NCBI GenBank assembly: GCA_905213265.1
Contig: CAJMHR010000004.1
Location: 1 to 64,000 of the forward strand
Reading direction: 5' to 3'
Source of the DNA: an uncultured Collinsella sp.
Lineage (GTDB): Bacteria > Actinomycetota > Coriobacteriia > Coriobacteriales > Coriobacteriaceae
Length of the DNA stretch: 64,000 bases
Shown here: in pieces, positions 43,458 to 51,750 of the stretch
How the letters are laid out: each line of letters opens with the position of its first letter
Position numbering within the stretch: position 1 is the first letter of the stretch
Program-made: the position numbers and the translations under genes
The notes under the pieces: generated by a model
Seen by the model: the letters and a program-made list of their open reading frames with translations, nothing else
Told to the model about the DNA's origin: nothing
Database searches by the model: none

Positions 43458-44795
43458 TTAGGAGTTCGCCAGGTAGTGCTTGATCTCCCACTCGGTGATC
43501 GTAGACTCAAACTTATGCCACTCGTCGCGCTTCTTTTTGAGGAAGAAGCTGTGGATGTGCTCGCCGAGGGCATCCTTCATAAACTGCGAGTCCTCAAACA
43601 CGTCAAGCGCCTCTTTGAGCGAGCGCGGCAGCGGCGTGTAGCCGGCCTCGAGCATCTGACGGTCGGTGAGCTTGAGCGTCTCGGCCGTGGCCTCGGGCGG
43701 GAGCTCCAGCTTGCGCTCGATGCCGTCGAGACCGGCCGCCAGCGTGACGGCGTTGACCAGGTACGGGTTGGCCATGGGGTCGGGGCTACGAAGCTCGATG
43801 CGCGTGGACAGCTGCTTGCCGGGCTTGTAGACCGGGATGCGGACCATACTCGCGCGGTTGCGCAGGCCCCACGTGGCGTACTGCGGCACAGAGTCGCCGC
43901 CCGTGGTGATGCGCTTGTACGAGTTGACCGTGGGGTTGGTGATGGCGCTGATTTCGCGGGCATGCGCCAGGATGCCGGCCATATAGTGCTTGGCGATATC
44001 GGAGAGATGGTACTTCTCGTCGCCCTCGCCCCAAAAGACGTTGTTGCCGTCGTGGTCGAACAGCGACTGATGCAAAAACATGGCGCTGCCATCCTCGCCC
44101 GCCAACGGCTTGGGCATAAAGGAGGCGTGGCAACCGCTCTCGTAGGCCTGCTGCTTAATGATGAGTTTGGCCGTGGTGATGGCGTCGGACATGCTCAGGG
44201 CCTCGGCGTGACGCAGGCTCATGCCGTGCTGCGAGCGGCCGGCGGCGTGGAAGGTGTACTCCACGGGCACGGACATCTTCTCGAGAGTGAGGACCGTGTT
44301 GCGACGCAGGTCGCGAGCGGCATCGCTCACCGAAAGATCGAAGTAGCCCACGTTGTCGAGCGGCTCGGGAGTGTGCTCGTCGGGGAAGTAGTAGTACTCC
44401 AGCTCGGCGCCCACGTTAAGCAGATAGCCAGCCTTCTCGGCCTTGTGGAACATGCGGCGCAGGGCATCGCGCGGGTCGCCGGCAAACGGCTTGCAATCGG
44501 GGGTGCACACGTCGCAGAACACGCGAGCGACGCCGTTGTGGCTCGGGCGCCACGGCAGGATCTGGAAGGTCGAAGCATCGGGAAACGCCAGCATGTCAGC
44601 TTCCTCAGGCGTGGCAAAGCCCTCGATGGCGGAGCCGTCAAAGCCAATACCCTCCTCAAAAGCGACCTCGAGGTCCTCGGGGCTAATGGCAAAGTTCTTG
44701 AGGCGGCCGAGAATGTCGACAAACCACAGACGCACAAAGCGGATGTCACGCTGCTCTACGGAGCGGAGTACGTAATCGATGTTCTGCTGGTTCAT
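43458..44795 (-). CDS. Glutamine synthetase type I-like protein with altered metal-binding residues
   Basis: 445 residues. Overall layout is type I glutamine synthetase: beta-grasp N-terminus, GFDGSAIEGF, NPTVNSYKR, LRNRASMVRIP, RIELRSPDPMANPYL. However, several canonical metal ligands are not conserved: the HHE motif is FHA (Ala184), the QHE motif is QHG (Gly191), and the GSGMHxH motif is GSAMFLH (Phe240). Glu131/Glu133 and Glu334 remain. This suggests a divergent GS family member with a different acceptor, or a non-catalytic sensor, rather than a normal GlnA. It is followed by a GlnR-like regulator. Two 12-bp-spaced repeats lie in the promoter. Confidence 0.85.
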   Translation of the reverse strand: MNQQNIDYVLRSVEQRDIRFVRLWFVDILGRLKNFAISPEDLEVAFEEGIGFDGSAIEGFATPEEADMLAFPDASTFQILPWRPSHNGVARVFCDVCTPDCKPFAGDPRDALRRMFHKAEKAGYLLNVGAELEYYYFPDEHTPEPLDNVGYFDLSVSDAARDLRRNTVLTLEKMSVPVEYTFHAAGRSQHGMSLRHAEALSMSDAITTAKLIIKQQAYESGCHASFMPKPLAGEDGSAMFLHQSLFDHDGNNVFWGEGDEKYHLSDIAKHYMAGILAHAREISAITNPTVNSYKRITTGGDSVPQYATWGLRNRASMVRIPVYKPGKQLSTRIELRSPDPMANPYLVNAVTLAAGLDGIERKLELPPEATAETLKLTDRQMLEAGYTPLPRSLKEALDVFEDSQFMKDALGEHIHSFFLKKKRDEWHKFESTITEWEIKHYLANS

Positions 44796-44834
44796 GTCGC
44801 TCCCCTTTCTTTCGGGCGGGTTTCGACTGATCTA

Positions 44835-44855
44835 TATCGCAGATACTATCGCAGA
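44835..44855 (-). promoter_or_regulatory. Direct repeats upstream of the glutamine synthetase-like gene
   Basis: TATCGCAGA occurs at 44835-44843 and 44847-44855, about one helical turn apart and 40-60 bases before the start codon. A candidate operator for the GlnR-like regulator or another factor. Confidence 0.5.
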
Positions 44856-44929
44856 AAAATGTTTCCGCAGGGTTAAAGCGTATCAAGCGCTCAAAAAACG
44901 TGCGCGAACAGGCCGTTGCGAACGAGCGG

Positions 44930-45301
44930 TTAGCGTTCAGATTCGGAGACAATTTGTCTACAGGCTCGTTCCAGCGCAGGGAACTCCATCGTCACTGCAT
45001 CCCAAACAACCGAGCGGTCGACATTGCCGTAATCATGCGCAAGATAATTTCTCATGCCGATAATTCCACGCCATTCAATTTCGGGATGAAGCCGCTGCGA
45101 GCGTTCCGACAATTTGCCCGCTTCTTCCGTCACCCTAAGCGCACACATCAAAAGGGAGTCCGCCAACGCCCTCGTCCGCACGTCATTCGCATGCAGAAAC
45201 TGGTCCTCGGTGATATCAAAAGCCTTGATGCGCTCGTTCGTTTCGGAGATGGCCTCCAAAACCTCTTGGGCGCGAAGGCTGTCTGACTTACGCGCGATCA
45301 T
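44930..45301 (-). CDS. HepT-like HEPN toxin (DUF86)
   Basis: 123 residues, all-helical HEPN nuclease. The active motif R-x4-H-x-Y is present as RNYLAHDY (Arg84, His89, Tyr91). HepT proteins cleave RNA or tRNA and are neutralised when the MNT partner modifies the tyrosine. The start overlaps the end of the MntA-like gene by 14 bases. The proteins make a HEPN/MNT toxin-antitoxin module. Confidence 0.92.
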   Translation of the reverse strand: MIARKSDSLRAQEVLEAISETNERIKAFDITEDQFLHANDVRTRALADSLLMCALRVTEEAGKLSERSQRLHPEIEWRGIIGMRNYLAHDYGNVDRSVVWDAVTMEFPALERACRQIVSESER

Positions 45302-45782
45302 AAAGGATCACTCCTTCGCGCTCGATTACCGCGGCAAGTTCGTCATCAAGATGATCACTAGAGACGAGATCAACCTGCCTCCCGGTTTCTTTGCGCACCG
45401 CCTCGCCAAACGCCGACAGCGCAAAAAGACCAAAGCCCTGCTCGCGATCGACTTCGAGACGCAAGTCAATATCACTATCGGCATGCGCCTCGCCACGGGC
45501 ATACGAACCAAAAAGAATCACGGTTTTGATGGCGGGAATCGAGCTGGCCGCCTCGCGGACGGCGGACTCAATCTGGGCAGTATCCAAAATGCCCGTCGCG
45601 GCGCTTTCGCTCGCAGAGCTTTTACCAAGTGAAGGAACAAACGGCAGAGAGCGCTCGCGCAGCATCTGCCTCATAAACATATTGACCGCAACAGACGAAG
45701 TCATGCCAAGCTCTTCGCACAGTTCGGCAAATGAGTCTTTAATTGACGAGTCCACTCGCACACTCAGCACAGACGCAGCCAT
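45288..45782 (-). CDS. MntA-like antitoxin nucleotidyltransferase fused to a RelB/DinJ-type domain
   Basis: 164 residues. Residues 1-~50 (SVLSVRVDSSIKDSFAELCE, then MFMRQMLRERSLPF) are a RelB/DinJ antitoxin DNA-binding and toxin-contact segment. Residues ~65-164 are a minimal nucleotidyltransferase with GSYARGEAHADSDID, i.e. Gly92-Ser93-x10-Asp104-x-Asp106, which AMPylates HepT. Typical MntA lacks the ribbon-helix-helix part; here the DNA-binding and catalytic functions are joined. GAGG lies nine bases before the ATG. First gene of the HEPN/MNT pair. Confidence 0.85.
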   Translation of the reverse strand: MAASVLSVRVDSSIKDSFAELCEELGMTSSVAVNMFMRQMLRERSLPFVPSLGKSSASESAATGILDTAQIESAVREAASSIPAIKTVILFGSYARGEAHADSDIDLRLEVDREQGFGLFALSAFGEAVRKETGRQVDLVSSDHLDDELAAVIEREGVILYDRA

Positions 45783-45815
45783 GGATACCTCCTGTATGAC
45801 ATTTTCTATATATTA

Positions 45816-46847
45816 TCACACAGGCTGGCGCGAGGTTGATGCGCGGTGTTCGATGTGACCGGGGATCTCGATGCGTTTAGGCGCCAGCTTCGCGGCCTCG
45901 CCCACGGTGGTGGTAACAACGTCGATGCGCTCGGAAAGGCGCTCGACTACGCGCTCGGCAATGGTGAGGGTGTCCTGCGCGGCCGTGGTCACGCCACCAA
46001 AGAGCACATGGTTCCAGGGGTAGTCGTCAAACGTCGCGATCTTGAGCCCCGCCGGCAGCGAGGGTCCCAGCTGCGCTAGCGCCTCGGCCAGACGCAGGAA
46101 AACCAAGCCGTTGACAGCAATGAGGCCGAGCTTTTTACCTGCATAGCCGCGGATGGTCTCGTCCAGGCGGCCGACGCCCGTGGCGCCCCCGTCGGCCAGG
46201 GTGACGACCTCGCCGGCAAGGCCGCGGTGCAAAAGCTCGTCGGTAAAGGCCTCGGCGCGCTTGCGACGCACGGGGCTGTCGTCGCTTGCCTCGGTGAGCA
46301 GGCACAGGCGCTCGCTGCCAGCGGCGGTCAAGGCGTCTACCAGGCCGGCGACCAGCTCACGGTTGTTAGATGTCACCAGATCGACACCGCCGTCGGCAAC
46401 GTCGCGGTCGAGCAGCACAACGGGCAGACGTCCCGCTGCCGCGGCGATCGCCTCGTCATTGCCTCCGCAGGTGTTGACGACCAGACCGTCCACGCCGGCA
46501 TCGATAAGTCTGGTGAGCGACTCCGCTTCCTTAGCGGAGTCGTTACCACTAATGGCCGTCATGAGCGAGCAGCCGCGCGCAGCGGCGCTGGCGGAAAGTC
46601 CTTCGAGCATGGCGCTCGAGAACGGGTTGGCGATGTCGGCCAGGATCACGCCGATGAGGTTGGTGCGTGAGCTGCGCAGATTGCGTGCGGCGGCACGTGG
46701 GCGATAGCCGGTGCGCTCGATAACCGCTGCGATGCGAGCACGGGTTTCCTCGGTCATCTGCCCGGGGCGGTTATTGAGATAGCGCGAAACCGTGGCCGGA
46801 CTCACGCCCGCCTCGGCGGCAATGTCCTTGATTCTCATCTGCGCCAT
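45816..46847 (-). CDS. LacI-family regulator of the hexuronate/KDG genes
   Basis: 343 residues from ATG at 46847 (GGGGTG upstream; an ATG three codons on is also possible). The N-terminal HTH is MRIKDIAAEAGVSPATVSRY with hinge helix. The C-terminal periplasmic-binding-like domain (~65-340) begins NLIGVILADIANPF and would bind a sugar acid such as KDG. It is divergent from kdgK, and palindromic operators (CGAAACCGATTTCG) lie in between. Similar palindromes elsewhere in the window suggest the regulon includes a membrane protein and a HIT protein gene. Confidence 0.88.
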   Translation of the reverse strand: MAQMRIKDIAAEAGVSPATVSRYLNNRPGQMTEETRARIAAVIERTGYRPRAAARNLRSSRTNLIGVILADIANPFSSAMLEGLSASAAARGCSLMTAISGNDSAKEAESLTRLIDAGVDGLVVNTCGGNDEAIAAAAGRLPVVLLDRDVADGGVDLVTSNNRELVAGLVDALTAAGSERLCLLTEASDDSPVRRKRAEAFTDELLHRGLAGEVVTLADGGATGVGRLDETIRGYAGKKLGLIAVNGLVFLRLAEALAQLGPSLPAGLKIATFDDYPWNHVLFGGVTTAAQDTLTIAERVVERLSERIDVVTTTVGEAAKLAPKRIEIPGHIEHRASTSRQPV

Positions 46848-46912
46848 GGCGCACCCCGTTTCCCAATTGTCAGCAGTCTGAGCCATTTTAGGCATTTTTT
46901 TAAAAATCTCGC

Positions 46913-46978
46913 TTGCAAAACGCTGTAGGTGAGTATACTACAACTCGAAACGAAACCGATTTCGTAAACCGATTTCGG
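46913..46978 (+). promoter_or_regulatory. kdgK promoter and tandem LacI-type operators
   Basis: TTGCAA (46913-46918) and TATACT (46934-46939) are spaced 15 bases. Two operators follow: CGAAACCGATTTCG (46951-46964) and TAAACCGATTTCGG (46965-46978). They lie where a bound repressor would block elongation. The same TTGCAA-N15-TATACT-operator order occurs at 52381-52432. Confidence 0.82.
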
Positions 46979-46981
46979 CAA

Positions 46982-47039
46982 GCGTTGGCGCGGAGGTGCA
47001 AAGATGTACCCTACCGTCTTGGCACCTCCGCGCCAACGC
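46982..47039 (+). ncRNA. Leader hairpin L1 with conserved 22-nt loop
   Basis: Perfect 18-bp stem (GCGTTGGCGCGGAGGTGC, 46982-46999, with 47022-47039). The loop (47000-47021) contains AAGATGTACCCTACC. A second hairpin at 52436-52493 has an unrelated 18-bp stem but a loop identical at 18 of 22 positions. Confidence 0.75.
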
Positions 47040-47082
47040 CATATCAAAGGTGTACGCACGAGCAAGAAGGAGCTGCGCGACC

Positions 47083-48117
47083 ATGGGTAAAACGGTTCTT
47101 ACCTTCGGCGAGATCATGATGAGGCTCTCGCCCAAAGATCATCTGCGCATTGAGCAGGCAACCGAGTTTGACGTCCGCTACGGTGGCGCCGAGGCCAACA
47201 CCGCTCTTTCCCTGGCCTACCAAGGCGACAAGGCCGCTTACGTATCCGTTGTCCCGGCCAACCGCCTAGGCGAGTGCGCGCTGCGCTCGCTGAAGGCCTA
47301 CGGCGTCGACACAACGCGCGTCGTGCGTCAGGGCGACCGTCTTGGCTCCTATGTGTTTGAGGTCGGCGCCTCGCAGCGCGGCAACGGCTGCGTCTACGAC
47401 CGCAAGTTCTCTGCCATCAACATGGCCAAACGCGACGTCTTTGACTGGGACGAGATCCTCAAGGGCATCGATGTCTTCTATTTCTCCGGCGTGACCCCCG
47501 CCGTCTCCGATGAGATGGCCGCCGCCTGCAAGGAGGCACTCGCCGCCTGCCGCGCCAAGGGCATCACCACCGTGTGCGACGTGAACTATCGCGGCAAGAT
47601 GTGGTCGCCCGAGAAGTCGCAGGCCACCATGAAGGAACTCCTGCCGCTCGTCGACATCTGCATCGCCAACGACGAGGATGCGCCCGCCGGCCTCGGCATG
47701 ACCTGCGTCTCTGGTTCCCTTGCCCATGGCATCGAGGAGCGCGACACCTACGTCGAGATGGCCCGTCAGATCTGCGCCGAGTACGGCTGCAAAAAGGTCG
47801 CCTCGGTCGTCCGCAACATCTCCTGCGTCGAGCGCTCCATCTGGATGGGCATGCTCTTTGAGGCCGAGAGCGGCGAGCACTGGTTCTCCCCTGCTCACGA
47901 CGTGCACGTACTCGAGGGCGTTGCCGCCGGCGACGCTTTCAACGCCGGCCTCGTCCATGCCCTCATCAACGACTTTGACCCGCAGGACGCTGTCAACTAC
48001 GCGATTGCAGCCTCGATCCTCAAGCTCACTATCAAGGGCGATTCAAACTTGGTGACCGCAGACGAGATCGCAGCCGCGGCATCCGCCGCCGACGGTGGCA
48101 CCCGCGTCGCGCGCTAA
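47083..48117 (+). CDS. kdgK: 2-keto-3-deoxygluconate kinase (PfkB family)
   Basis: 344 residues from ATG at 47083 (AGAAGGAG upstream). Phosphorylates KDG at C6 with ATP, the step before KDPG aldolase. PfkB signatures: near the N-terminus RYGGAEANTALSLAYQG, and the catalytic anion hole GVAAGDAFNAGLVHAL with the base Asp. KDG kinase is inferred from the LacI operator, the downstream aldolase and the hexuronate genes; a fructokinase-type activity is less likely. Operon with eda after 253 bases of structured leader. Confidence 0.9.
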   Translation: MGKTVLTFGEIMMRLSPKDHLRIEQATEFDVRYGGAEANTALSLAYQGDKAAYVSVVPANRLGECALRSLKAYGVDTTRVVRQGDRLGSYVFEVGASQRGNGCVYDRKFSAINMAKRDVFDWDEILKGIDVFYFSGVTPAVSDEMAAACKEALAACRAKGITTVCDVNYRGKMWSPEKSQATMKELLPLVDICIANDEDAPAGLGMTCVSGSLAHGIEERDTYVEMARQICAEYGCKKVASVVRNISCVERSIWMGMLFEAESGEHWFSPAHDVHVLEGVAAGDAFNAGLVHALINDFDPQDAVNYAIAASILKLTIKGDSNLVTADEIAAAASAADGGTRVAR

Positions 48118-48131
48118 TCCGTCTCCATTCC

Positions 48132-48320
48132 GCGGGCCGCAGCTTTCCAATCCCATACCCCTGCGGCCCGCTCCCCGATTCCTCCGGTCGGGCAAAACCA
48201 CCAGTCCCATTCCGGTTTTGCCTGGCATTCCCTACATGACTGGTCGAGCAGCTGGTTTTGGAATTGCTTGAACCCCAAGCAGTGCCTCCGATAACCAATC
48301 CAAAATCGGCTCCTGACCAG
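48132..48320 (+). ncRNA. Structured RNA element R1 in front of eda
   Basis: Three parts. HP0: 11-bp stem (48132-48142/48161-48171), loop containing AATCCCATACC. HP1: 9-bp stem GGCAAAACC/GGTTTTGCC (48191-48199/48214-48222), loop CAGTCCCATTCC. Then a compound hairpin: P1 CTGGTC/GACCAG (48240-48245/48315-48320), P2 GAGC/GCTC with TTTTGGA/TCCAAAA, P3 TGCTTG/CAAGCA, and the core GTGCCTCCGATAACC (48282-48296). A second copy (52515-52639) has the same loops and core with different but still paired stems. Confidence 0.78.
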
Positions 48321-48370
48321 CATATTTGGCAATCACGCGCCCATGCGCGCCATACATCGAAAGGAACATT

Positions 48371-49012
48371 ATGTTCGATCAGTTCTACACCACGCTTGAG
48401 TCCCTGGGCATCGTGCCGGTCGTCGTGCTCGACAAGGTCGAGGACGCCGCTCCGCTCGCCCACGCCCTTATGGCAGCTGGCATGAAGTCCGCCGAGGTCA
48501 CCTTCCGCACCGCCTGCGCCGCCGAGTGCATCGCCGCTATGGCCGAGGCCGAGCCCGAGATGTGCGTTGGCGCCGGCACTGTCCTGACCGTCGAGCAGGT
48601 TGAGCAGGCCCGCGCAGCCGGTGCCAAGTTCATCGTCTCCCCGGGTTACAACGAGGACGTTGTGAAGCACTGCATCGACATCGACCTGCCTGTCCTTCCC
48701 GGCACCGTAACCCCCTCCGAGGTCACCGCAGCCGAGAACCTGGGCCTCAAGGTCACCAAGTTCTTCCCCGCGTCCCAGTATGGCGGCTTGAACACCATCA
48801 AGGCCCTCGCCGCTCCGTTTGTCGGTCACCGCTTTATGCCTACCGGCGGCGTGAGCACCGCCAACGTCGAGGAGTACCTGAGCTCCTCTGCCATCATCGC
48901 CTGCGGTGGCACCTGGATGGTCAAGCCGGCCCTGTTTGCCGATGGCGACTTCTCCAAGGTCGAGCAGATTGCCCGCGAGGCCATGGACGTCGTCAAGAAG
49001 GTCCGCGGCTAG
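48371..49012 (+). CDS. eda: KDPG/KHG aldolase
   Basis: 213 residues. Class I aldolase splitting 2-keto-3-deoxy-6-phosphogluconate into pyruvate and glyceraldehyde-3-phosphate. The catalytic acid/base Glu42 is in SAEVTFRT and the Schiff-base lysine is Lys131 in VTKFFPAS. Length is normal. ATG at 48371 follows AAAGGAA. Co-directional with kdgK; a structured RNA element lies in the 253-base gap. Ended by a strong terminator. Confidence 0.96.
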   Translation: MFDQFYTTLESLGIVPVVVLDKVEDAAPLAHALMAAGMKSAEVTFRTACAAECIAAMAEAEPEMCVGAGTVLTVEQVEQARAAGAKFIVSPGYNEDVVKHCIDIDLPVLPGTVTPSEVTAAENLGLKVTKFFPASQYGGLNTIKALAAPFVGHRFMPTGGVSTANVEEYLSSSAIIACGGTWMVKPALFADGDFSKVEQIAREAMDVVKKVRG

Positions 49013-49029
49013 GTTTAGCTCTCTATCGT

Positions 49030-49067
49030 GAAAGGGGGCGTGCCCTAGACCTCGCCCCCTTTCTTTT
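49030..49067 (+). terminator. Intrinsic terminator after eda
   Basis: Stem GAAAGGGGGCG / CGCCCCCTTTC followed by TTTT. Confidence 0.92.
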
Positions 49068-49129
49068 AAAGCGGCTCGGAAGCGCGCCGTTTCCGTCACG
49101 AACAAGAACCAAAACCGTCTTGTATGCTG

Positions 49130-49301
49130 ATAGAACGTGACGGAAGCGACACGCCCCCGAGCCGCTTTGCCTACTCGGCTGGCAGTCGCGCTCAACTAAG
49201 ACACTTCGACAAAAGCCGAACCATCAAAACAGCTGCGGCGCCGTCTGGAGAAATGGACCCTTGCTTCCGGTCTTTTCCTCCAAGCGGCGCCGCAGCTTTT
49301 T
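49130..49301 (+). ncRNA. Possible small RNA ending in a strong hairpin and T-run
   Basis: Between the eda terminator and the convergent GntR gene lies a segment with no ORF. It ends in a 13-bp stem AGCTGCGGCGCCG (49231-49243) / CGGCGCCGCAGCT (49285-49297) with an internally paired loop (GGACC with CGGTC; GGAG with CTCC), followed by five T. No -10/-35 was identified with confidence. Alternatively it is a second terminator. Confidence 0.4.
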
Positions 49302-49322
49302 CGTGCCCCGATGTGCCCCGTC

Positions 49323-49389
49323 ACTTGCGGTGGAATACGGACTGCCTACACCATCAGAGCCGCAAAACAATCCCTATTTCACCGCAACT
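49323..49389. repeat. Stem-loop repeat family E, copy 1
   Basis: ACTTGCGGTGGAATACGGA (49323-49341) and TCCCTATTTCACCGCAACT (49371-49389). Lies 16 bases past the GntR stop codon. Confidence 0.85.
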
Positions 49390-49404
49390 AAATAAAGGGA
49401 CAAA

Positions 49405-50094
49405 TTAGATGGCCGAGTCTTTGGACAGCTCAAAATAGTCGGGATGCAAGGCGATAACCGGACCTTGCTCTTCGGGCATCAGGTGCAGGTGTGTCTCTGC
49501 CAGATAGCTCGCCGCATCGGTATCGCCCCTCTTAATGGCCTCGAGAATCCGGCGATGCTGCCGACGAATCGGCTCCCAATCCAGATCCTGCGACACCATA
49601 CGCAACCAGTTGTATCGCTCAAAATGCGTGTTGATGCTCTTCATCCAATCCCACAACATGTGACGACCGGCAATCTCAAAACACGTCTCATGGAACAGGT
49701 TGTCCAGGTCAAAGAAACGACGCGTTTCGCTATGGTCGAGCGACTCGGACTCGCCAAGGATTTGCTCAATCCGCTGCTTTTGCTCGGGCGAGGCGGCCGA
49801 ACAGCATTTAATGAGCACGCTTCTCTCGAGTTTCTCACGCAAGAAACAGGCGTTCTCGGCGCGCTCCATGCTGATTTTTGAGACATAGGTGCCGCTTTTG
49901 GGACGCGTTTCCACCAGCTCCTGCTCACGCAGGCGCACAAAGGACTCGCGAATGGGCGTGCGTCCGATTCCCGTCTCCTTTTCCAGACCAATCGCCGAAA
50001 GGCGCGTGCCGGGCTTGAGCTCGGCATAGATGATCTTGGACCGCAATGCGTTGTACGCCTGGTCTTGCAGGCTCTGATAATGCTGCTGTTCCAT
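49405..50094 (-). CDS. GntR-family (FCD) transcriptional regulator
   Basis: 229 residues from the ATG at 50094 (GAGGG upstream). N-terminal winged HTH (AYNALRSKIIYAELKPGTRL, then GIGRTPIRESFVRLREQELV) and a C-terminal FCD all-helical domain (~85-215) with the ligand/metal-binding His of LFHETCFEIAGRH and HRRILEAIKRGD. Regulators of this kind respond to sugar acids or organic acids. It lies downstream of a GntP-type transporter on the same strand and probably controls it. Confidence 0.9.
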   Translation of the reverse strand: MEQQHYQSLQDQAYNALRSKIIYAELKPGTRLSAIGLEKETGIGRTPIRESFVRLREQELVETRPKSGTYVSKISMERAENACFLREKLERSVLIKCCSAASPEQKQRIEQILGESESLDHSETRRFFDLDNLFHETCFEIAGRHMLWDWMKSINTHFERYNWLRMVSQDLDWEPIRRQHRRILEAIKRGDTDAASYLAETHLHLMPEEQGPVIALHPDYFELSKDSAI

Positions 50095-50152
50095 AAAGCC
50101 CTCGGATGAAGCCTCGGTTAATCGAATACCACCATGCAATACTATCGCATCC

Positions 50153-50247
50153 CCCGTCCCCCCATAAGTTGCGGTGGAATAGTTCCTGCTCAAAGCCTTC
50201 AGCAGCAAAAACAGGAACTATTCCACCGCAACTTATGGGGGGACGGG
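50153..50247. repeat. Stem-loop repeat family E, copy 2 (perfect 36-bp arms)
   Basis: Arms 50153-50188 and 50212-50247 are exact complements; they contain the family E core TAAGTTGCGGTGGAATAG and GC-rich ends (CCCGTCCCCCC). The loop contains CAGCAGCAAAA, similar to the loops of copies 1 and 3. Confidence 0.92.
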
Positions 50248-50349
50248 TGCGACATGCCGTTGGTATAAAAAGCAAAGGCCCGCGGACAGTTTGATAGGCA
50301 ACTGTCCGCGGGCTTGCGGTGAGACACGCTTGTCTTATGCGTTTCTCGC

Positions 50350-51684
50350 CTAGATAAACAGGCTCAGGATTAGAACCATGATGAGGCCGACAACGGAGTT
50401 GACGAGCTCCAACAGGCCCCATGTCTTATAGGTATCCTTCATCGACAGGCCAAACGACTGCTGGAACAGCAGGTAGCCGCCGTCATACATAGGCGTGATG
50501 GTATTGGATGCGCAGGCGCAGACCAGTACTGCAAGCACCGGGTTGATGCCAAACTGCGTAACCATAGGTGCCACGACGCCGGCGGCGGTGATGGCCGAGA
50601 CGGTGCCCTGGCCGGTGAGCAGGCGCAGGACCACCGTGATCACCCAAGCCAAAATCAGCGGCGACACCGGCATGAGGCTCACCATGTCGGCAAGCGTCGC
50701 GCCAACGCCAGAAGTAATGATGACCTGCTTCATGATGCCGCCGGCACCGATAACGAGCAGCACGTTCGCGACGCCCTTGATAGCATCGGACATAGAGCTA
50801 GAGATCTCTCCGCCATCCATGCCGCGCGTATAACCATACGCAACCATGGCAAGAATCATCGTGATGAGCATAGTGATATCTGCGCTACCGATGCAGCTGG
50901 CAAGATCGTATGCAAAGCAACCCTCGCCCACCGTGTTCTTGATAATCGAAGCCCCAATCATGATGATTGCCGGGAACAGCGGCACCAGAATGGAAAGCCA
51001 GAACGGCGGAAGCTCGTCCGCAGGCCTGCGCTCCGCCGGCTTCATAACATTGCCAAGCGGCATGTCATCGAGACCGGGGATGAAATGGCACAGCAAAAGA
51101 CCAGAGCAGATAAGTGTCGGAATCGTGACGATCAGACCAAAGATGTAGACCGGCGGAACCTCGGCACCAAAGGCACTCACCAGCGCCATAGGACCAGGCT
51201 GCGGCGGAAAAAGAGAATGGCCCATCGTGGTACCAGAAACAGCCGGGATAATCAGGCGCATATAGGGGATGTCGGCCTCTTTGGCGATGCTGATAACGAG
51301 CGGCGTAACGATAAGGAACGCCACCTCGTAGAACATGCTCATACCAAAGATAACGCCGATGATCAGAAGCGCAACAGGCAGCAGCTTAATACCGAGCTTG
51401 TCAACGATAGTGTCGGCAATCTGCTGCGAGGCACCCGAATCGGTCATCAGTTTTCCGATGGCTGCGCCAAAGATAATGATCAGCGCAAGCGACTTAAGCG
51501 TTCCGCCCAGTCCATCTTCCATGGTGGTGACAAGGTCGCCCACAGAGATGCCGTCGGCAAGGGCGATAAAAATGGCGGAAAGAATAAGCGCAATGATGCT
51601 GTTGATTTTAAACTTAACGATCATGGCGACCAGCAGGACTACGCCCACCAGCACCAAAAGGAGTGAAACAACTCCCGCATTCAT
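50350..51684 (-). CDS. GntP-family gluconate/sugar-acid symporter
   Basis: 444 residues from ATG at 51684 (AAAGGAG upstream). Twelve or more predicted membrane helices. The family pattern is visible in GKLMTDSGASQQIADTIVDK, TTMGHSLFPPQPGPMALVSA and CASNTITPMYDGGYLLFQQS. It imports gluconate or related sugar acids with protons. It lies between the HIT and GntR genes on the same strand, possibly one operon HIT-gntP-gntR. It may supply gluconate or ketogluconates to the KDG pathway. Confidence 0.92.
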   Translation of the reverse strand: MNAGVVSLLLVLVGVVLLVAMIVKFKINSIIALILSAIFIALADGISVGDLVTTMEDGLGGTLKSLALIIIFGAAIGKLMTDSGASQQIADTIVDKLGIKLLPVALLIIGVIFGMSMFYEVAFLIVTPLVISIAKEADIPYMRLIIPAVSGTTMGHSLFPPQPGPMALVSAFGAEVPPVYIFGLIVTIPTLICSGLLLCHFIPGLDDMPLGNVMKPAERRPADELPPFWLSILVPLFPAIIMIGASIIKNTVGEGCFAYDLASCIGSADITMLITMILAMVAYGYTRGMDGGEISSSMSDAIKGVANVLLVIGAGGIMKQVIITSGVGATLADMVSLMPVSPLILAWVITVVLRLLTGQGTVSAITAAGVVAPMVTQFGINPVLAVLVCACASNTITPMYDGGYLLFQQSFGLSMKDTYKTWGLLELVNSVVGLIMVLILSLFI

Positions 51685-51750
51685 AGATAAGCTCCTTTTA
51701 ACTGGCAATGAAGCCAAGTGCTTCTATTCGAAATAGCAGCTTTTACTCGC

